DNA of 64,000 nucleotides from Natrinema saccharevitans (lineage in GTDB: Archaea > Halobacteriota > Halobacteria > Halobacteriales > Natrialbaceae), in contig NZ_LWLN01000001.1 in NCBI RefSeq assembly GCF_001953745.1, forward strand, positions 744,001 through 808,000. Reading direction: 5' to 3'. The notes under the pieces were generated by a model. The model searched no databases and was not told the origin of the DNA. It worked only from the letters and a program-made list of their open reading frames with translations. Below, piece by piece: positions 43,251 through 51,778 of this stretch. The position numbers and the translations under genes are program-made. The stretch's first letter is position 1. Every line of letters begins with the position of its first letter.

Positions 43251-44153
43251 TCAATCGTCGTCGGATTCCTCGTCGACAGTCTCGGGGAGGGTCTCGGGCC
43301 TGGGCGGCTCCTTGCGGTCGGTAACGGCGGTGTGAACGGGGTCGGCGTCCGCCCGGTAATCGTCGCCGGTCGCCTCGTCGCCGCGGCCGTAGTGGTCCGC
43401 CGCGCTCGCGTACCACTTCGCGGCGTTGCGCCGATCCGTCGCCTGTTCGTTCGCCCGTTCCGCGATCCGGGCCACTGACTCGTCGTCCGCGTACCGTCTG
43501 GCGGCGTCGAACGCCTCGAGCGCGTCGGTAAGCGGCTCGACCGCTACGTCGAAGGCGGCCGCCGCCGTCACCCAGTCCTCGGCCGCGAACGCCTCGCGGC
43601 CCCGCTCGTACTCCGTCACGCCCTCGCGGTAGTGGGTGTTTGCGATCCGGTAGCGCTCGACGGCCGCGTCGTCGTCGGAGATCGTCTCGATCGTCTCGCG
43701 GATCTCCGCCAGAGGCGGCTGTCGTTGCGGGTCGTCGCTCGACCAGGCGAAGTGGACCGTCCGTTCCCCGTCGAGGACGAACACGGCGCGTTTGGCCGCC
43801 TGCCGGTGGCCGTACTGGTCGTCCGAGCGGACGCCGTAGGTCGCCGCGATCGAGCCGTCGCTGTCCGACACGAGCGGGAAATCGAGGTCGTACTGGTCCG
43901 CGAACGCCCGATGGCTGAACGCCGAGTCGGTCGAAACCCCGACGATCGAAACGTCGTTCTGGAGCCCGAACAGGTCCAGATCGCGGAGCGAACAGAGTTC
44001 CTCGGTACAGCTCGGGCTGAAATCTGCCGGATAGAACACCAGCAGGACGACACCGCTGTCGGCGGTCACCTCGTCGAACGTGACGTGGCGGATCTCGTCG
44101 TCGACCGCTGCGGGCCCGTCGAACGTCGGTGCGGTTGCCCCCGTCTCGAGCAT
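43251..44153 (-). CDS. Peroxiredoxin (AhpC/TSA) with C-terminal helical extension
   Basis: 300 aa from ATG 44153, where the family homology begins ([14 protein letters not shown]); ATGs at 44180/44186 would start inside the divergent gene's leader. The thioredoxin-like domain (1-160) has [25 protein letters not shown] with the peroxidatic Cys of F-x-P-x-C-T and a second Cys five residues later. Residues ~165-300 form a helical, Ala/Asp-rich region ([20 protein letters not shown] ... [11 protein letters not shown]) reminiscent of TPR-like packing. Such a fusion is unusual for a 1-Cys/BCP peroxiredoxin. It reduces peroxides in the cytoplasm. Confidence 0.8.
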   Translation of the reverse strand: MLETGATAPTFDGPAAVDDEIRHVTFDEVTADSGVVLLVFYPADFSPSCTEELCSLRDLDLFGLQNDVSIVGVSTDSAFSHRAFADQYDLDFPLVSDSDGSIAATYGVRSDDQYGHRQAAKRAVFVLDGERTVHFAWSSDDPQRQPPLAEIRETIETISDDDAAVERYRIANTHYREGVTEYERGREAFAAEDWVTAAAAFDVAVEPLTDALEAFDAARRYADDESVARIAERANEQATDRRNAAKWYASAADHYGRGDEATGDDYRADADPVHTAVTDRKEPPRPETLPETVDEESDDD

Positions 44154-44336
44154 ATCACTCGTTGGATCCACGACTGCCATATGCACACCGATCGCACGAA
44201 GCGACGCGAGTCGGAGGTGGCACCGACCGCACGTCGATCAGAGTCAGCGGGGGAAAGCGACGCGGCGTCGCGTCCGGAACGGCCGACTCGAGCGCGGTTC
44301 GCGACCCTTTTGTCCCGAGCCGACCTGTGTTCGGCC

Positions 44337-44843
44337 GTGGAGTGTCACGTCTACTACGAGGGCGACGACGACCCCGAGAAGTGTACCGCGCGTCGCCTCG
44401 AGCAGTTCGACGAGGCGACCCTCTATCGCTCGATGGGGCAGGTGCCCTACGGGGTCGTGCTGAACCCCCACGCCGAGCGAGCGCTCGCGCCGGCCGACCG
44501 CGAGGCGGGGCTGGAGACGCTGGTCGCGCTCGATTGCTCGTGGGAGTCCGCCGAAGAGGCGTCGTTCCAGATGCGCGGCGTCCACCGAGCGCTGCCCTTT
44601 CTCGTCGCCGCGAATCCGGTCAACTACGGCCGCCCGTTCCGGCTGACCACTGTCGAGGCGCTGGCCGCGGCCTGCTGCATTTTCGACGAGTACGACCGCG
44701 CCGAGCAGCTGCTCGAGCCGTTCCGCTGGGGCGAGACGTTCCTGACGTTAAACGAGGAGCCGCTGCGTCGCTACAGCGAGTGTACGGACTCGAGCGAGGT
44801 CGTCGCGGTCCAGGAGGACTATTTGGCCGACGGAGAGGAGTAA
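44337..44843 (+). CDS. tsr3: Tsr3-type rRNA aminocarboxypropyltransferase (DUF367)
   Basis: 168 aa from GTG 44337, with [19 protein letters not shown] at the family start; an in-frame ATG at 44181 would give 220 aa but abuts the minus-strand ATG at 44180 and has an unconserved Ser/Arg-rich leader. Conserved RLI-like region and active-site segments: [58 protein letters not shown] and [15 protein letters not shown]. It transfers the acp group of S-adenosylmethionine to a hypermodified small-subunit rRNA uridine (in eukaryotes m1acp3-psi). Confidence 0.85.
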   Translation: MECHVYYEGDDDPEKCTARRLEQFDEATLYRSMGQVPYGVVLNPHAERALAPADREAGLETLVALDCSWESAEEASFQMRGVHRALPFLVAANPVNYGRPFRLTTVEALAAACCIFDEYDRAEQLLEPFRWGETFLTLNEEPLRRYSECTDSSEVVAVQEDYLADGEE

Positions 44844-44882
44844 CTGGCCGACGAGGAGGAGTGACGCCGGACGCGAGGCGGC

Positions 44883-45797
44883 TCACCCGTCGCTCTCCTC
44901 GCTCGGCGGTGCCGACCGCCGTGCGAGCCACGACTCGTACACGGCGTAGCCGAGCGCCACGACGGCGAACGTGACGAGGAGGACGATCGGATAGACGGCT
45001 CGACCGCCAGCGGGGTCGCCGTTTCGGACGACGAGAGCGGCAAACCCGACCGCGACCGCGAGGAACCCGACGCCGATGGCCGTCAGGACGAGCCGCATCG
45101 GACGGGTCGTGCCGGCCGTCTTCGGTTCGGCCGTCGGCGTCGCCGCGAGCCCCCGCTCGAGGGCCCGGTCGACGGCCGCGGCGTGACGGTCCGGTACCGG
45201 AACGAAAAGCGGCGGTCCCTGAACCCGGCGGATCACGAGGAACCGCCACCGCGAGAGCCGACGCAGGGGCAACCGATAGACGGCGACCACGTCCTCGAGG
45301 GCGATCACCACTGGGCCGCCGATATCGTCGTCCGTACCCAGCTGTAACCGCCGCTCCTCCGGCTCGAGCGAGACCGTCGCCGTGAGCGGACCGAGGAACA
45401 GCATCGACAGGAGCGCGAGGACGAACAGCGCGATCGTTAGTTCGGGTGCGGTACCGATCGTGACCGTAACGAGGACCGCGCCGACGGCCGTCGCGACGAC
45501 GAGTCCGCGTCCCGTGAGCCGGTCGGTCGCCGCGTACCGGGCGACCCACTTGGATCCGTTCGTCCCGTACTGAACGAGTAGCCAGCAGTACAGCAGGGAT
45601 ATCGGACCGCCGACGAGCCCGAGGACCACGACGAGCGCCAGCGTCGATCCGGTGATCGCTCCGGCCAGCCCGAAGCCCGCGAGGCTCAGTACCAGAACGA
45701 GCCCGAGCCCGCCCCCGATCCCGTAGGGAGCGTACGTGACGAGTCGCGAGAGCCAGCTGTTGTGCGGGCCGATCGTCCACCGGACCGAGTCCGCCAT
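44883..45797 (-). CDS. Polytopic membrane protein with PH-like insert
   Basis: 304 aa, ATG 45797. Two N-terminal helices ([21 protein letters not shown], ~25-45, and [20 protein letters not shown]), a further hydrophobic pair (~115-155), then a soluble region with [25 protein letters not shown] (~185-215), and two helices close to the C-terminus. The soluble part looks like a bPH/DUF-type barrel but is not firmly recognised. No signal of substrate or partner. An in-frame ATG at 45842 is less likely as a start. Confidence 0.6.
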   Translation of the reverse strand: MADSVRWTIGPHNSWLSRLVTYAPYGIGGGLGLVLVLSLAGFGLAGAITGSTLALVVVLGLVGGPISLLYCWLLVQYGTNGSKWVARYAATDRLTGRGLVVATAVGAVLVTVTIGTAPELTIALFVLALLSMLFLGPLTATVSLEPEERRLQLGTDDDIGGPVVIALEDVVAVYRLPLRRLSRWRFLVIRRVQGPPLFVPVPDRHAAAVDRALERGLAATPTAEPKTAGTTRPMRLVLTAIGVGFLAVAVGFAALVVRNGDPAGGRAVYPIVLLVTFAVVALGYAVYESWLARRSAPPSEESDG

Positions 45798-45928
45798 CAC
45801 TCGAGCCGACACGCCGACCGGTCCTAAATGTTGTCTCGGCAACTCGCTCTCGGCAACTCACCGTCCGGCCGCCGTCCGCCGGCGGCCCCAATCACAGCGG
45901 TTATATGGGCCACGGGCGAAGCCGGGGT

Positions 45929-46078
45929 ATGGCCAGTTTCGACGCCGCCGAGAAACGGACGCTCGAGAAGATGATCTGCATGCGCTGTAACGCCCGCAAC
46001 TCCAAGCGCGCCGAACGCTGTCGCAAGTGCGGCTACGAGAAGCTTCGCCCCAAGGCGAAGGAACCGCGCGCCGCATAA
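45929..46078 (+). CDS. rpl40e: Large-subunit ribosomal protein eL40
   Basis: 49 aa, ATG 45929, TAA 46076-46078. It has the complete eL40 pattern: basic N-terminal helix, CMRC (C18-C21) and CRKC, giving the zinc ribbon C-x2-C-x10-C-x2-C, and basic tail [12 protein letters not shown]. In archaea it is a free protein and not fused to ubiquitin. The TATA-like TTATAT at 45901-45906 is 23 bp upstream of the start, so translation is probably leaderless. Length matches family members (~50 aa). Confidence 0.93.
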   Translation: MASFDAAEKRTLEKMICMRCNARNSKRAERCRKCGYEKLRPKAKEPRAA

Positions 46079-46163
46079 CCGCTGGATCGACCGGCCGATC
46101 CGTTCTCCGTCGTTTTCGATCGCTCAGTGACGACGCCGTCCGAGGAGCGCCGCGGTCGCGGTT

Positions 46164-46220
46164 CTACTCGTCGGGATGCTTCGGCTCGCGCTTTTCCGCC
46201 CGCTCGAGCGCCGTCTCCGA
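46164..46220 (-). pseudogene. Vestigial second 3' end of the MBL-fold gene
   Basis: These 57 bp repeat the last 57 bp of the MBL gene (46332-46388) with about 90% identity. Differences are mainly transitions, many at third codon positions, so both copies still encode ETALERAEKREPK plus a stop. Upstream of the copy the sequence does not match the gene. It is best explained by a tandem duplication with later deletion or gene decay, leaving only a tail. Position and similarity were checked by eye. Confidence 0.6.
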
Positions 46221-46331
46221 CCCACCTTTTTTCCGTTCGGGTTCGCTCCCGACGGTCGCGAACCACTCACGCAAAAAATCTGGACCAAAAAAGACCGCTC
46301 GCTCACGGGCGCTGCCCGTTCGCTCGCGGCC

Positions 46332-46949
46332 CTACTCGTCGGAATACTTCGGCTCACGCTTCTCCGCCCGCTCGAGCGCCGTTTCCACGACGTCGCGCAC
46401 GTCGCCGTGGAAGACGCCGCCGTGGCCCGCGTACATGTGTTCGACCCCTTCGGGCATGCGCTCGAGCAGGTCACGGATGCTCTCGATGAGGCGGTCGCGG
46501 GACTGACCTGCCATGTCGGTCCGGCCGAAGCTACCGTAGTCGAAGGCCCCGTCGTCGTGGACGACCACGTCGCCGGAGAACAGCGACGACTCGGAGACAA
46601 AGGAGACGTGATCGTCGGCGTGACCCGGCGTGTAGACCACGTCGAACGCCTCGTCGCCGATCCGGACGGTGTCGCCGTCGTCGACGGCGTGGGTTCGGGT
46701 GGGATGGTCCGCGTAGGCGTAGACCTCGGGGTCGAAGGCCTCGACGACGGCCTCGAGTCGCTCGACGTGGTCGCCGTGCTGGTGGGTCATGACGACGGCG
46801 TCGACGTCGTCGGTGTGGCTCCGGACTTCGTCGACGACGCCGTCCCACGCGCCGGCGTCGACCAGCGTCGTCTGCCCGTCCTCGCCGATCGCGAGGAATG
46901 CGTTACAGGTGAAGACTTCCGCGTCCTCGGTGACGTGAACGACTTCCAT
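46332..46949 (-). CDS. MBL-fold metallo-hydrolase
   Basis: 205 aa, ATG 46949, the natural family start (EVVHVTEDAEVFTCNAFLA). Metal ligands: THQHGDHVERL (H-x-H-x-D-H, ~67-72), TPGHADDHVSF (~110-120), LFSGDVVVHDD (Asp ~130) and MYAGHGGVFHG (~175-185). This is the glyoxalase-II-like arrangement of a di-zinc hydrolase. Substrate not evident; glyoxalase II and quorum-lactonase-like enzymes are alternatives. Its last 57 bp exist in a second copy 170 bp downstream. Confidence 0.85.
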   Translation of the reverse strand: MEVVHVTEDAEVFTCNAFLAIGEDGQTTLVDAGAWDGVVDEVRSHTDDVDAVVMTHQHGDHVERLEAVVEAFDPEVYAYADHPTRTHAVDDGDTVRIGDEAFDVVYTPGHADDHVSFVSESSLFSGDVVVHDDGAFDYGSFGRTDMAGQSRDRLIESIRDLLERMPEGVEHMYAGHGGVFHGDVRDVVETALERAEKREPKYSDE

Positions 46950-47151
46950 ACCCGGACACTCGAGGGCCGACGGCAAAAACGGTGCCCTCGCCGCGGGCCG
47001 GCGACCCGTGACGGCACCGCTTCGAACACGGTAGTTGGCATCGAACGATTCGCGTCGCTGGCCCCGTTCTCGAGGGTCTACGGCGGTTCGGAAAGCCTCG
47101 CGGACTGGTAACCGCGGAATTTTTTAATCGGTATCCCATAGTACACCACGT

Positions 47152-47328
47152 ATGGGATTCGGGAGCTACGACGAATCCGAACAGCAGGAAGTCGACGCTG
47201 ATTTTGACGACGATGACGCAGTGAAATCGGGAGCGAACAGCCACGACGGAACCATCGAGTTCGAGAACGGGGCCTCCAGCGACGAGTTGCTCGACCGTCT
47301 CCAGGAGATCAAAGACGACGACGGGTGA
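47152..47328 (+). CDS. DUF5786 family small acidic protein
   Basis: 58 aa, ATG 47152. MGFGSYDESEQQEVDADFDDDD...and the C-terminal SSDELLDRLQEIKDDDG match the DUF5786 proteins conserved through haloarchaea, whose function is not known. A T-rich promoter (TTTTTTAATC, ~47120-47129) lies ~25-30 bp before the start. It is followed after 3 bp by the DUF99 gene, so coexpression is likely. Highly acidic, helical at the C-terminus. Confidence 0.8.
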   Translation: MGFGSYDESEQQEVDADFDDDDAVKSGANSHDGTIEFENGASSDELLDRLQEIKDDDG

Positions 47329-47331
47329 GCG

Positions 47332-47904
47332 ATGAAAGCCGGGGTGCGGGCGCTTGGCATCGCCGAATCGTACCGCGGTGATCGCGATCGGAATCGAAGC
47401 ACGTTCGCCGGTGCCGTCGTCCGCGCCGACCGCGTCTGTGACGGGTTCGCGTACGGCTCCTGTCGCGTCGGCGGCACCGACGGCACCGATGCCGTCGCCG
47501 GACTGATCGACGACCTCGGCCGGCCCGACGCCCGGTACGTCCTGCTCGGCACCGTCGCCCCCGCGTGGTACAACCTGCTCGATCTCACGCGTCTTTTCGA
47601 GACCGCCGATCGGCCGGTCCTCGCAGTGACCTTCGAGGCCAGCGACGGCCTCGAGGACGGTCTCCGGGACGCGTTCTCGGGGCCGGAACTCGAGTCGCGC
47701 CTCGAGACCTACCGGTCGCTGCCCGAGCGACGCGCGGTGTCGGTCAACGACGAGACGGTCTACGTCAGAGCGGTCGGCCTCGAGCCGGCCGCGGCCGCGG
47801 CGGTCGTCCGCGGATTCACGCCCGAAGGCGGTCGTCCGGAGCCGATCCGGGTCGCGCGAGAGGCGGCCAGCGCCGCGGACGCGTATGCCCGGTCGCTCGA
47901 GTGA
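47332..47904 (+). CDS. DUF99 family protein (endonuclease V-like fold)
   Basis: 190 aa, ATG 47332. The start RALGIAESYRG and central DGFAYGSCRVGGTDGTDAVAGLI / YVLLGTVAPAWYNLLDL follow the DUF99 pattern; structural work on the family places it in the RNase H/endonuclease V superfamily, but activity has not been shown to my knowledge. Here the canonical acidic catalytic triad of endonuclease V is only partly visible. Placed 3 bp after DUF5786 and upstream of a uracil-DNA glycosylase, which could hint at nucleic-acid metabolism (inference). Confidence 0.8.
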   Translation: MKAGVRALGIAESYRGDRDRNRSTFAGAVVRADRVCDGFAYGSCRVGGTDGTDAVAGLIDDLGRPDARYVLLGTVAPAWYNLLDLTRLFETADRPVLAVTFEASDGLEDGLRDAFSGPELESRLETYRSLPERRAVSVNDETVYVRAVGLEPAAAAAVVRGFTPEGGRPEPIRVAREAASAADAYARSLE

Positions 47905-47957
47905 GCGCGATGCGGGAGGACGGTCGAAGTGCGGCTCGGGGTGTGGCCGACGATCGG

Positions 47958-47995
47958 TCGGCAATCGCGACCCGAATCGGCAATCGCGACCCGAA
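47958..47995. repeat. 19-bp tandem duplication
   Basis: TCGGCAATCGCGACCCGAA is repeated twice in direct succession between the DUF99 stop and the uracil-DNA glycosylase start. No coding role. It could be a slippage product or an expression-site variation. Confidence 0.8.
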
Positions 47996-48027
47996 AGACG
48001 TAGTAGCCGCCCGTCACAGCCACCGGT

Positions 48028-48621
48028 ATGGAAATGGAGGACTGTCGGGTCACGGAGTGTACGCGCTGTCCGGCGCTGGTCGACTCGCGGAGCCGGATCG
48101 TCAACGGTACCGGTCCCGCGGACGCCGACCTGCTGTTCGTCGGCGAGGGGCCGGGAGCCAACGAGGACGAAGAGGGCGAGCCGTTCGTCGGCCGCAGCGG
48201 ATCCGTTCTCGACGACGCCCTCCGAAACGCCGGCCTCGACCGGAGCGACGTCCGCATCACCAACTGCGTGCGCTGTCGCCCCCCCGAGAACCGCGATCCG
48301 ACGGGCGAGGAACTCGAGAACTGCCGGGTCTATCTCGAGCGCGAGATCGAGGCCGTCGACCCCGAGGTCGTCGTCACGCTGGGAAAGGTCCCCAGCGAAC
48401 ACCTCCTCGAACGATCCGTCGCGGTGACCGACGAGGCGGGCTCGCTCGAGGAGGTCCGACTCGGCGACACGCCGCGGCGCGTGTTGCTCTGTGTCCACCC
48501 CGCGGCGACGCTGTACGACCGCAGTCAAGCGGAGACGTTCGAGGACGCGGTCCGGCGGGCGGCCGAACTGGCGGGCGTCACCGAGAGCGAAGGCGGCCAG
48601 TCTCGACTCGACGGGTTCTGA
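48028..48621 (+). CDS. udg: Type-4 (iron-sulphur) uracil-DNA glycosylase
   Basis: 197 aa, ATG 48028. Iron-sulphur cysteines CTRCPALVDSR (~11-14) and NCVRCRPPENRDPT (~85-98); motif A FVGEGPGANEDEEGEPFVGRSG with the family Glu/Asp, and the C-terminal motif LCVHPAAT with its His. It removes uracil from DNA as the first base-excision step. A further pair of conserved Cys (NC..., C before YLERE) completes the 4-Cys cluster. It lies downstream of DUF99 in the same orientation. Confidence 0.92.
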   Translation: MEMEDCRVTECTRCPALVDSRSRIVNGTGPADADLLFVGEGPGANEDEEGEPFVGRSGSVLDDALRNAGLDRSDVRITNCVRCRPPENRDPTGEELENCRVYLEREIEAVDPEVVVTLGKVPSEHLLERSVAVTDEAGSLEEVRLGDTPRRVLLCVHPAATLYDRSQAETFEDAVRRAAELAGVTESEGGQSRLDGF

Positions 48622-48732
48622 CAGCGGGACGGCGGGTCCTGACGACGGGACGGCGGCCGCGGGACTCGAGCGCGGCCGGAGAAAATTGACTGGAAGGGGA
48701 ATACACTTGACTGCGCCGTCCCGACTACCGGT

Positions 48733-49395
48733 ATGGACACCGTTTCGTCTCCACAGGAGCAGTCCCTCGCGTCCGTGGTCGTCGTCGACTACGGGTTGGG
48801 AAACCTCCGCAGCGTCACCCGCGGCTTAGAGCGGGCGGGTGCCGACGTCGAGATCACCGACGACCCGGCCGCCTTCGAGGCGGCCGACGGGGTCGTCCTG
48901 CCGGGCGTCGGCGCGTTCCGCGAGGGCGTCGAGAACGCCGACCCGCTCCGCGAGGACCTCCTCGCGGTCGCCGAGTCGGGAACCCCCCTCTTCGGCATCT
49001 GTCTCGGGATGCAGATGCTGCTGACCTCGAGCGAGGAGGGCGAGACCGACGGCGAGTCGGCCGTGCAGGGGCTGGATCTGATCCCCGGGACCAACGTTCG
49101 CTTCGACGAGGGCCAGAAGGTCCCGCACATGGGCTGGAACGAACTGACGGTCGAGCGCGATCACCCGCTCGTCGAGGGGATAGACGGCAAGTACGCCTAC
49201 TTCGTCCACTCCTACTACGCGGCTCCCGACGACGAGCGAGCGACGGTCGCGACGACCGACTACGAGCTCGAGTTCCCCTCGATCGTCGCCAACGACGAGG
49301 ACAACGTCTTCGGAACGCAGTTCCACCCGGAGAAAAGCGGCGAGACGGGACTACGGATCCTGCGGAACTTCGTTGAGATCTGCGCCGAAGAATAG
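48733..49395 (+). CDS. hisH: Imidazole glycerol phosphate synthase glutaminase subunit
   Basis: 220 aa, ATG 48733, after a ~13-residue leader. Class-I glutamine amidotransferase: VVVDYGLGNLRSV, LPGVGAFREGVEN, FGICLGMQMLL with nucleophile Cys ~96, and the His-Glu pair in FGTQFHPEKSGETGL. It produces ammonia for HisF in histidine biosynthesis. No other his gene is adjacent, so the pathway is dispersed as often in haloarchaea. The replication origin starts directly downstream. Confidence 0.95.
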   Translation: MDTVSSPQEQSLASVVVVDYGLGNLRSVTRGLERAGADVEITDDPAAFEAADGVVLPGVGAFREGVENADPLREDLLAVAESGTPLFGICLGMQMLLTSSEEGETDGESAVQGLDLIPGTNVRFDEGQKVPHMGWNELTVERDHPLVEGIDGKYAYFVHSYYAAPDDERATVATTDYELEFPSIVANDEDNVFGTQFHPEKSGETGLRILRNFVEICAEE

Positions 49396-49478
49396 TTCCA
49401 ACGGGACTATCGCAGCCACTGAAACGATTGCCGCGTTGACTCGAAGACGAATACGGCGACGATGGGTGGCGAAGAGAC

Positions 49479-49500
49479 ACACCCCGTGTTGCCGCTGTAT
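49479..49500 (-). repeat. ORB repeat, single copy in reverse orientation
   Basis: Reads on the minus strand as ATACAGCGGCAACACGGGGT plus GTG. It is the only one of the well-conserved copies in this orientation and defines the left border of the origin. Initiator (Orc1/Cdc6) proteins bind such repeats through the winged helix and the initiator-specific motif. The G-run end points away from the interior, mirrored by the right array. Confidence 0.85.
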
Positions 49501-49902
49501 CGATCCGTGAGATTCCGTCTTCCTCGGGAAATCCCCGGATTTCGGTTCACGGATTGCCGTGCGCTGCCGAAAGCGGTTCCGACACCGAGGCTCTAGTTCC
49601 GATCAAAATCACCAATGGTATATACGAGTCCTGTGTCATCGTTCATTGAGTGCCTTGGAAGCGGTAGCGTCCAATTGGTCTTGGACGCGTCTTCGACGCT
49701 CGAGACGAAGGATACCGTCGCTTTTGCGCCGTTTTCGGCCGAATCGTTGGATCCACGTCGGAGTCGCTGCTGGTCGGTACGGATTCCGTAGCCGGTGCCG
49801 CACCGTGTCCTATCGTTCGTTCGACCCGATCTCCCGTTCGTTCGGCCTGCTCTCTGGATCGATATCTGACCCCCGCTTCGAATCGACGGCCGCCACCACG
49901 AC

Positions 49903-50416
49903 TATACAGCGGCAACGCGGGGTGTGTGTCTCCACATACAGCGGCACCGAGGGGTGAAAACCGATCGACTCACGGCCGATAGAAACTCTTTTTACCCGAT
50001 ACAGCGGAAAGACGGTATCCGTCCCGGTCGCCGGGTCGAGTCCGTATCCGTCGACAACGGTCGTCTGACCCGGCTAACACCACTGGCGACTCGCCGCCGT
50101 CCAGTTCGCTCCCCCCGTCGCGCGGCCGCCGTGCTATACAGCGGCACTCCGGGGTTCGCCACTGCGGCTGTCTCGAGGCTATACCGCTGCGCTCGGGGAT
50201 TTTCCCCATCTATACAGCGGCACTCCGGGGTTCCGACCCGGTTCGATTCCAGCAGGGTTGCAGTTCTTCGACGGCAGTGGCCGACAGCCCAGTACGTTCC
50301 CATACAGCGGCATTGAGGGGTGAAAATAGGCCGATACAGCGGCACTACGGGGTGTAGATTCCCGGAATTTACCGGCTCAAGACGGAAAGTTTAGACTATA
50401 CAGCGGCACTCCGGCC
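49903..50416 (+). repeat. ORB repeat array, forward orientation
   Basis: Seven well-conserved forward copies of TATACAGCGGCA...: 49903, 49936, 50135, 50211, 50302, 50334 and 50397, with the variable middle (ACTCC, ACCGA, ATTGA, ACTAC) followed by GGGG, often GGGGTG. The last copy (50397-50416) ends 43 bp from the orc1 ATG and ends in GGCCCC instead of GGGG. Partial forms are at 49999 and 50180. Spacing is irregular (33 to ~200 bp), as in other haloarchaeal origins. The last copy so close to the start may also autoregulate orc1. Confidence 0.92.
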
Positions 50417-50459
50417 CCGAACGGTTAAGTGGTCGACGCCGAAAGTCGCCGGTACCCGA

Positions 50460-51659
50460 ATGTCGGACTCGACGGACTACTTCGGAAGCGAGAACGAAAT
50501 CTTCCGGAACAAGGAGTTGCTGCAGGTGTCACACCTCCCCGACGGCGATCGGATCATCGGCCGCGAGGACGAACTGACGAATCTCGCGAACGCGATCAAA
50601 CCGGCGACCAGGGGACACACGCCGAACAACGTCCTCGTTTACGGGAAGACGGGAACCGGGAAGTCGCTGTGTTCGAAGTTCATCACCAATCAGGCGATCG
50701 AACGCGCGGAGGGAAACGACGTCTCGATCGGCGTCGCGTACGTCGACTGCCTCCAGGAGTCGACGGAAACGCAGGCAGTGCAGTCCACGGGTCACCAACT
50801 CAACGATCAGTCCGAGACTGACGTCTCGATCCCACACTCGGGGCTGAGTACGGCCGAATACTACCGCCGCCTGTGGCACATCGTCGACACCTGCTACGAC
50901 GTCGCCCTGATCATCTTGGACGAAGTCGACAAGATCGAGGACGACGACATCCTGATGCAACTCTCCCGAGCGGTCGAATCCGGCAAACTCACCGAGAGTA
51001 CCGTCGGCGTCATCGGAATCTCGAACAAGGTCCGGTACAAGGACTCGCTGGACGAGCGAATCAAATCCAGTCTCTGTGAACGCGAGTACGTCTTCTCGCC
51101 GTACGACGCGACCCAGATCCGGGAAATCCTGCGCTCGCGGTCCGACGCGTTCCACGAGGGCGTCCTCGAGGACGGCGTCGTTCCCCGCGTGGCGGCGCTC
51201 GCGGCCCGCGAACACGGCGACGCACGGAAGGCGATCGACATCCTCCGCTTTGCGGGTGAGATCGCCGAGGAGAACGCCCTCGAGACGGTCACGGAGGACT
51301 GCGTCGATCAGGCACACGAGCGCGAGGAGACCAGCCGACTGGCCGAGCTGATATCCAAAAGCCCCAGTCACGCGAAACTCGTCCTCGAGGCGATGGCGCT
51401 GTTGACTCAACAAAAGGAGGGCGACGACGCGCCGGTGACGACTAACGAGGCGTACGACCTCTACAAGCGCCTCTGCGATCGGGACGGCTCGGAACACCTG
51501 AAGCTCCGTCGCGTTCGCGATATCCTCTCGGAACTCGAGTTCCTCTCGATCATCGACCAGGAGCGCAAGTGGGCCGGGAAGGGGAAGGGAAATTACATGG
51601 AGAATCGACTGATCGACGATCCAGAGGTCATCATCGCCGCCTGTAACGAGTCCGAGTAG
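50460..51659 (+). CDS. orc1: Orc1/Cdc6 replication initiator
   Basis: 399 aa, ATG 50460. AAA+ ATPase with Walker A GKTGTGKSLCSKFI (~62-75), Walker B ALIILDEVDKI (~150-160), sensor 1 VIGISNKVRYKDSLDERIKSSL, sensor 2 GDARKAIDILRFAGEIA, and a C-terminal winged helix (~300-390) with NYMENRL at the wing. All canonical ATPase residues are present, in contrast to the Orc1-like protein at 22842-24005. Placed directly next to its ORB array, it most likely binds it and loads MCM. Multiple orc paralogues, each with own ORBs, are usual in haloarchaea. Confidence 0.96.
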   Translation: MSDSTDYFGSENEIFRNKELLQVSHLPDGDRIIGREDELTNLANAIKPATRGHTPNNVLVYGKTGTGKSLCSKFITNQAIERAEGNDVSIGVAYVDCLQESTETQAVQSTGHQLNDQSETDVSIPHSGLSTAEYYRRLWHIVDTCYDVALIILDEVDKIEDDDILMQLSRAVESGKLTESTVGVIGISNKVRYKDSLDERIKSSLCEREYVFSPYDATQIREILRSRSDAFHEGVLEDGVVPRVAALAAREHGDARKAIDILRFAGEIAEENALETVTEDCVDQAHEREETSRLAELISKSPSHAKLVLEAMALLTQQKEGDDAPVTTNEAYDLYKRLCDRDGSEHLKLRRVRDILSELEFLSIIDQERKWAGKGKGNYMENRLIDDPEVIIAACNESE

Positions 51660-51778
51660 CGTCTCGACCGCCCGACATCGGTCGTGAACGTGGTGCCGTC
51701 GTGGCGACGGATATTCCCACCCCGTTCAGTCGCTTCGCTTGCGCCGTCTGCGCTCCGGAGGACCGGTACCCAAGGATC

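Larger units (their letters stand above)
49396..50459. other. Replication origin with ORB repeats, upstream of orc1
   Basis: This 1,064-bp spacer has no supported gene. It holds at least eight ORB-type repeats of core ATACAGCGGCA...GGGG: one reversed at 49479-49500 and forward copies near 49903, 49936, 50135, 50211, 50302, 50334 and 50397, plus partial ones at 49999 and 50180. Between the reversed copy and the forward array lies ~400 bp with the most AT-leaning part near 49590-49630 (a probable unwinding element). A split inverted repeat, ATCCGTGA / TCACGGAT (49503-49510, 49547-49554), flanks its left side. Inverted ORBs around an AT segment beside orc1 is the classic haloarchaeal origin design. 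Confidence 0.92.

Noticed and set aside
46027-46600. Several ORFs around the L40e-MBL spacer
   Set aside because: They are shadows of the L40e gene, the MBL gene and its repeated tail; no motif supports them.
49559-50345. ORFs inside the origin spacer (up to 132 aa)
   Set aside because: The translated products contain the ORB repeat sequence in shifted frames; they are not conserved-looking and would disrupt the origin.
49396-50459. CRISPR array
   Set aside because: Regularly similar repeats exist, but spacing is irregular, they occur in two orientations and no cas gene is near; they are ORBs.
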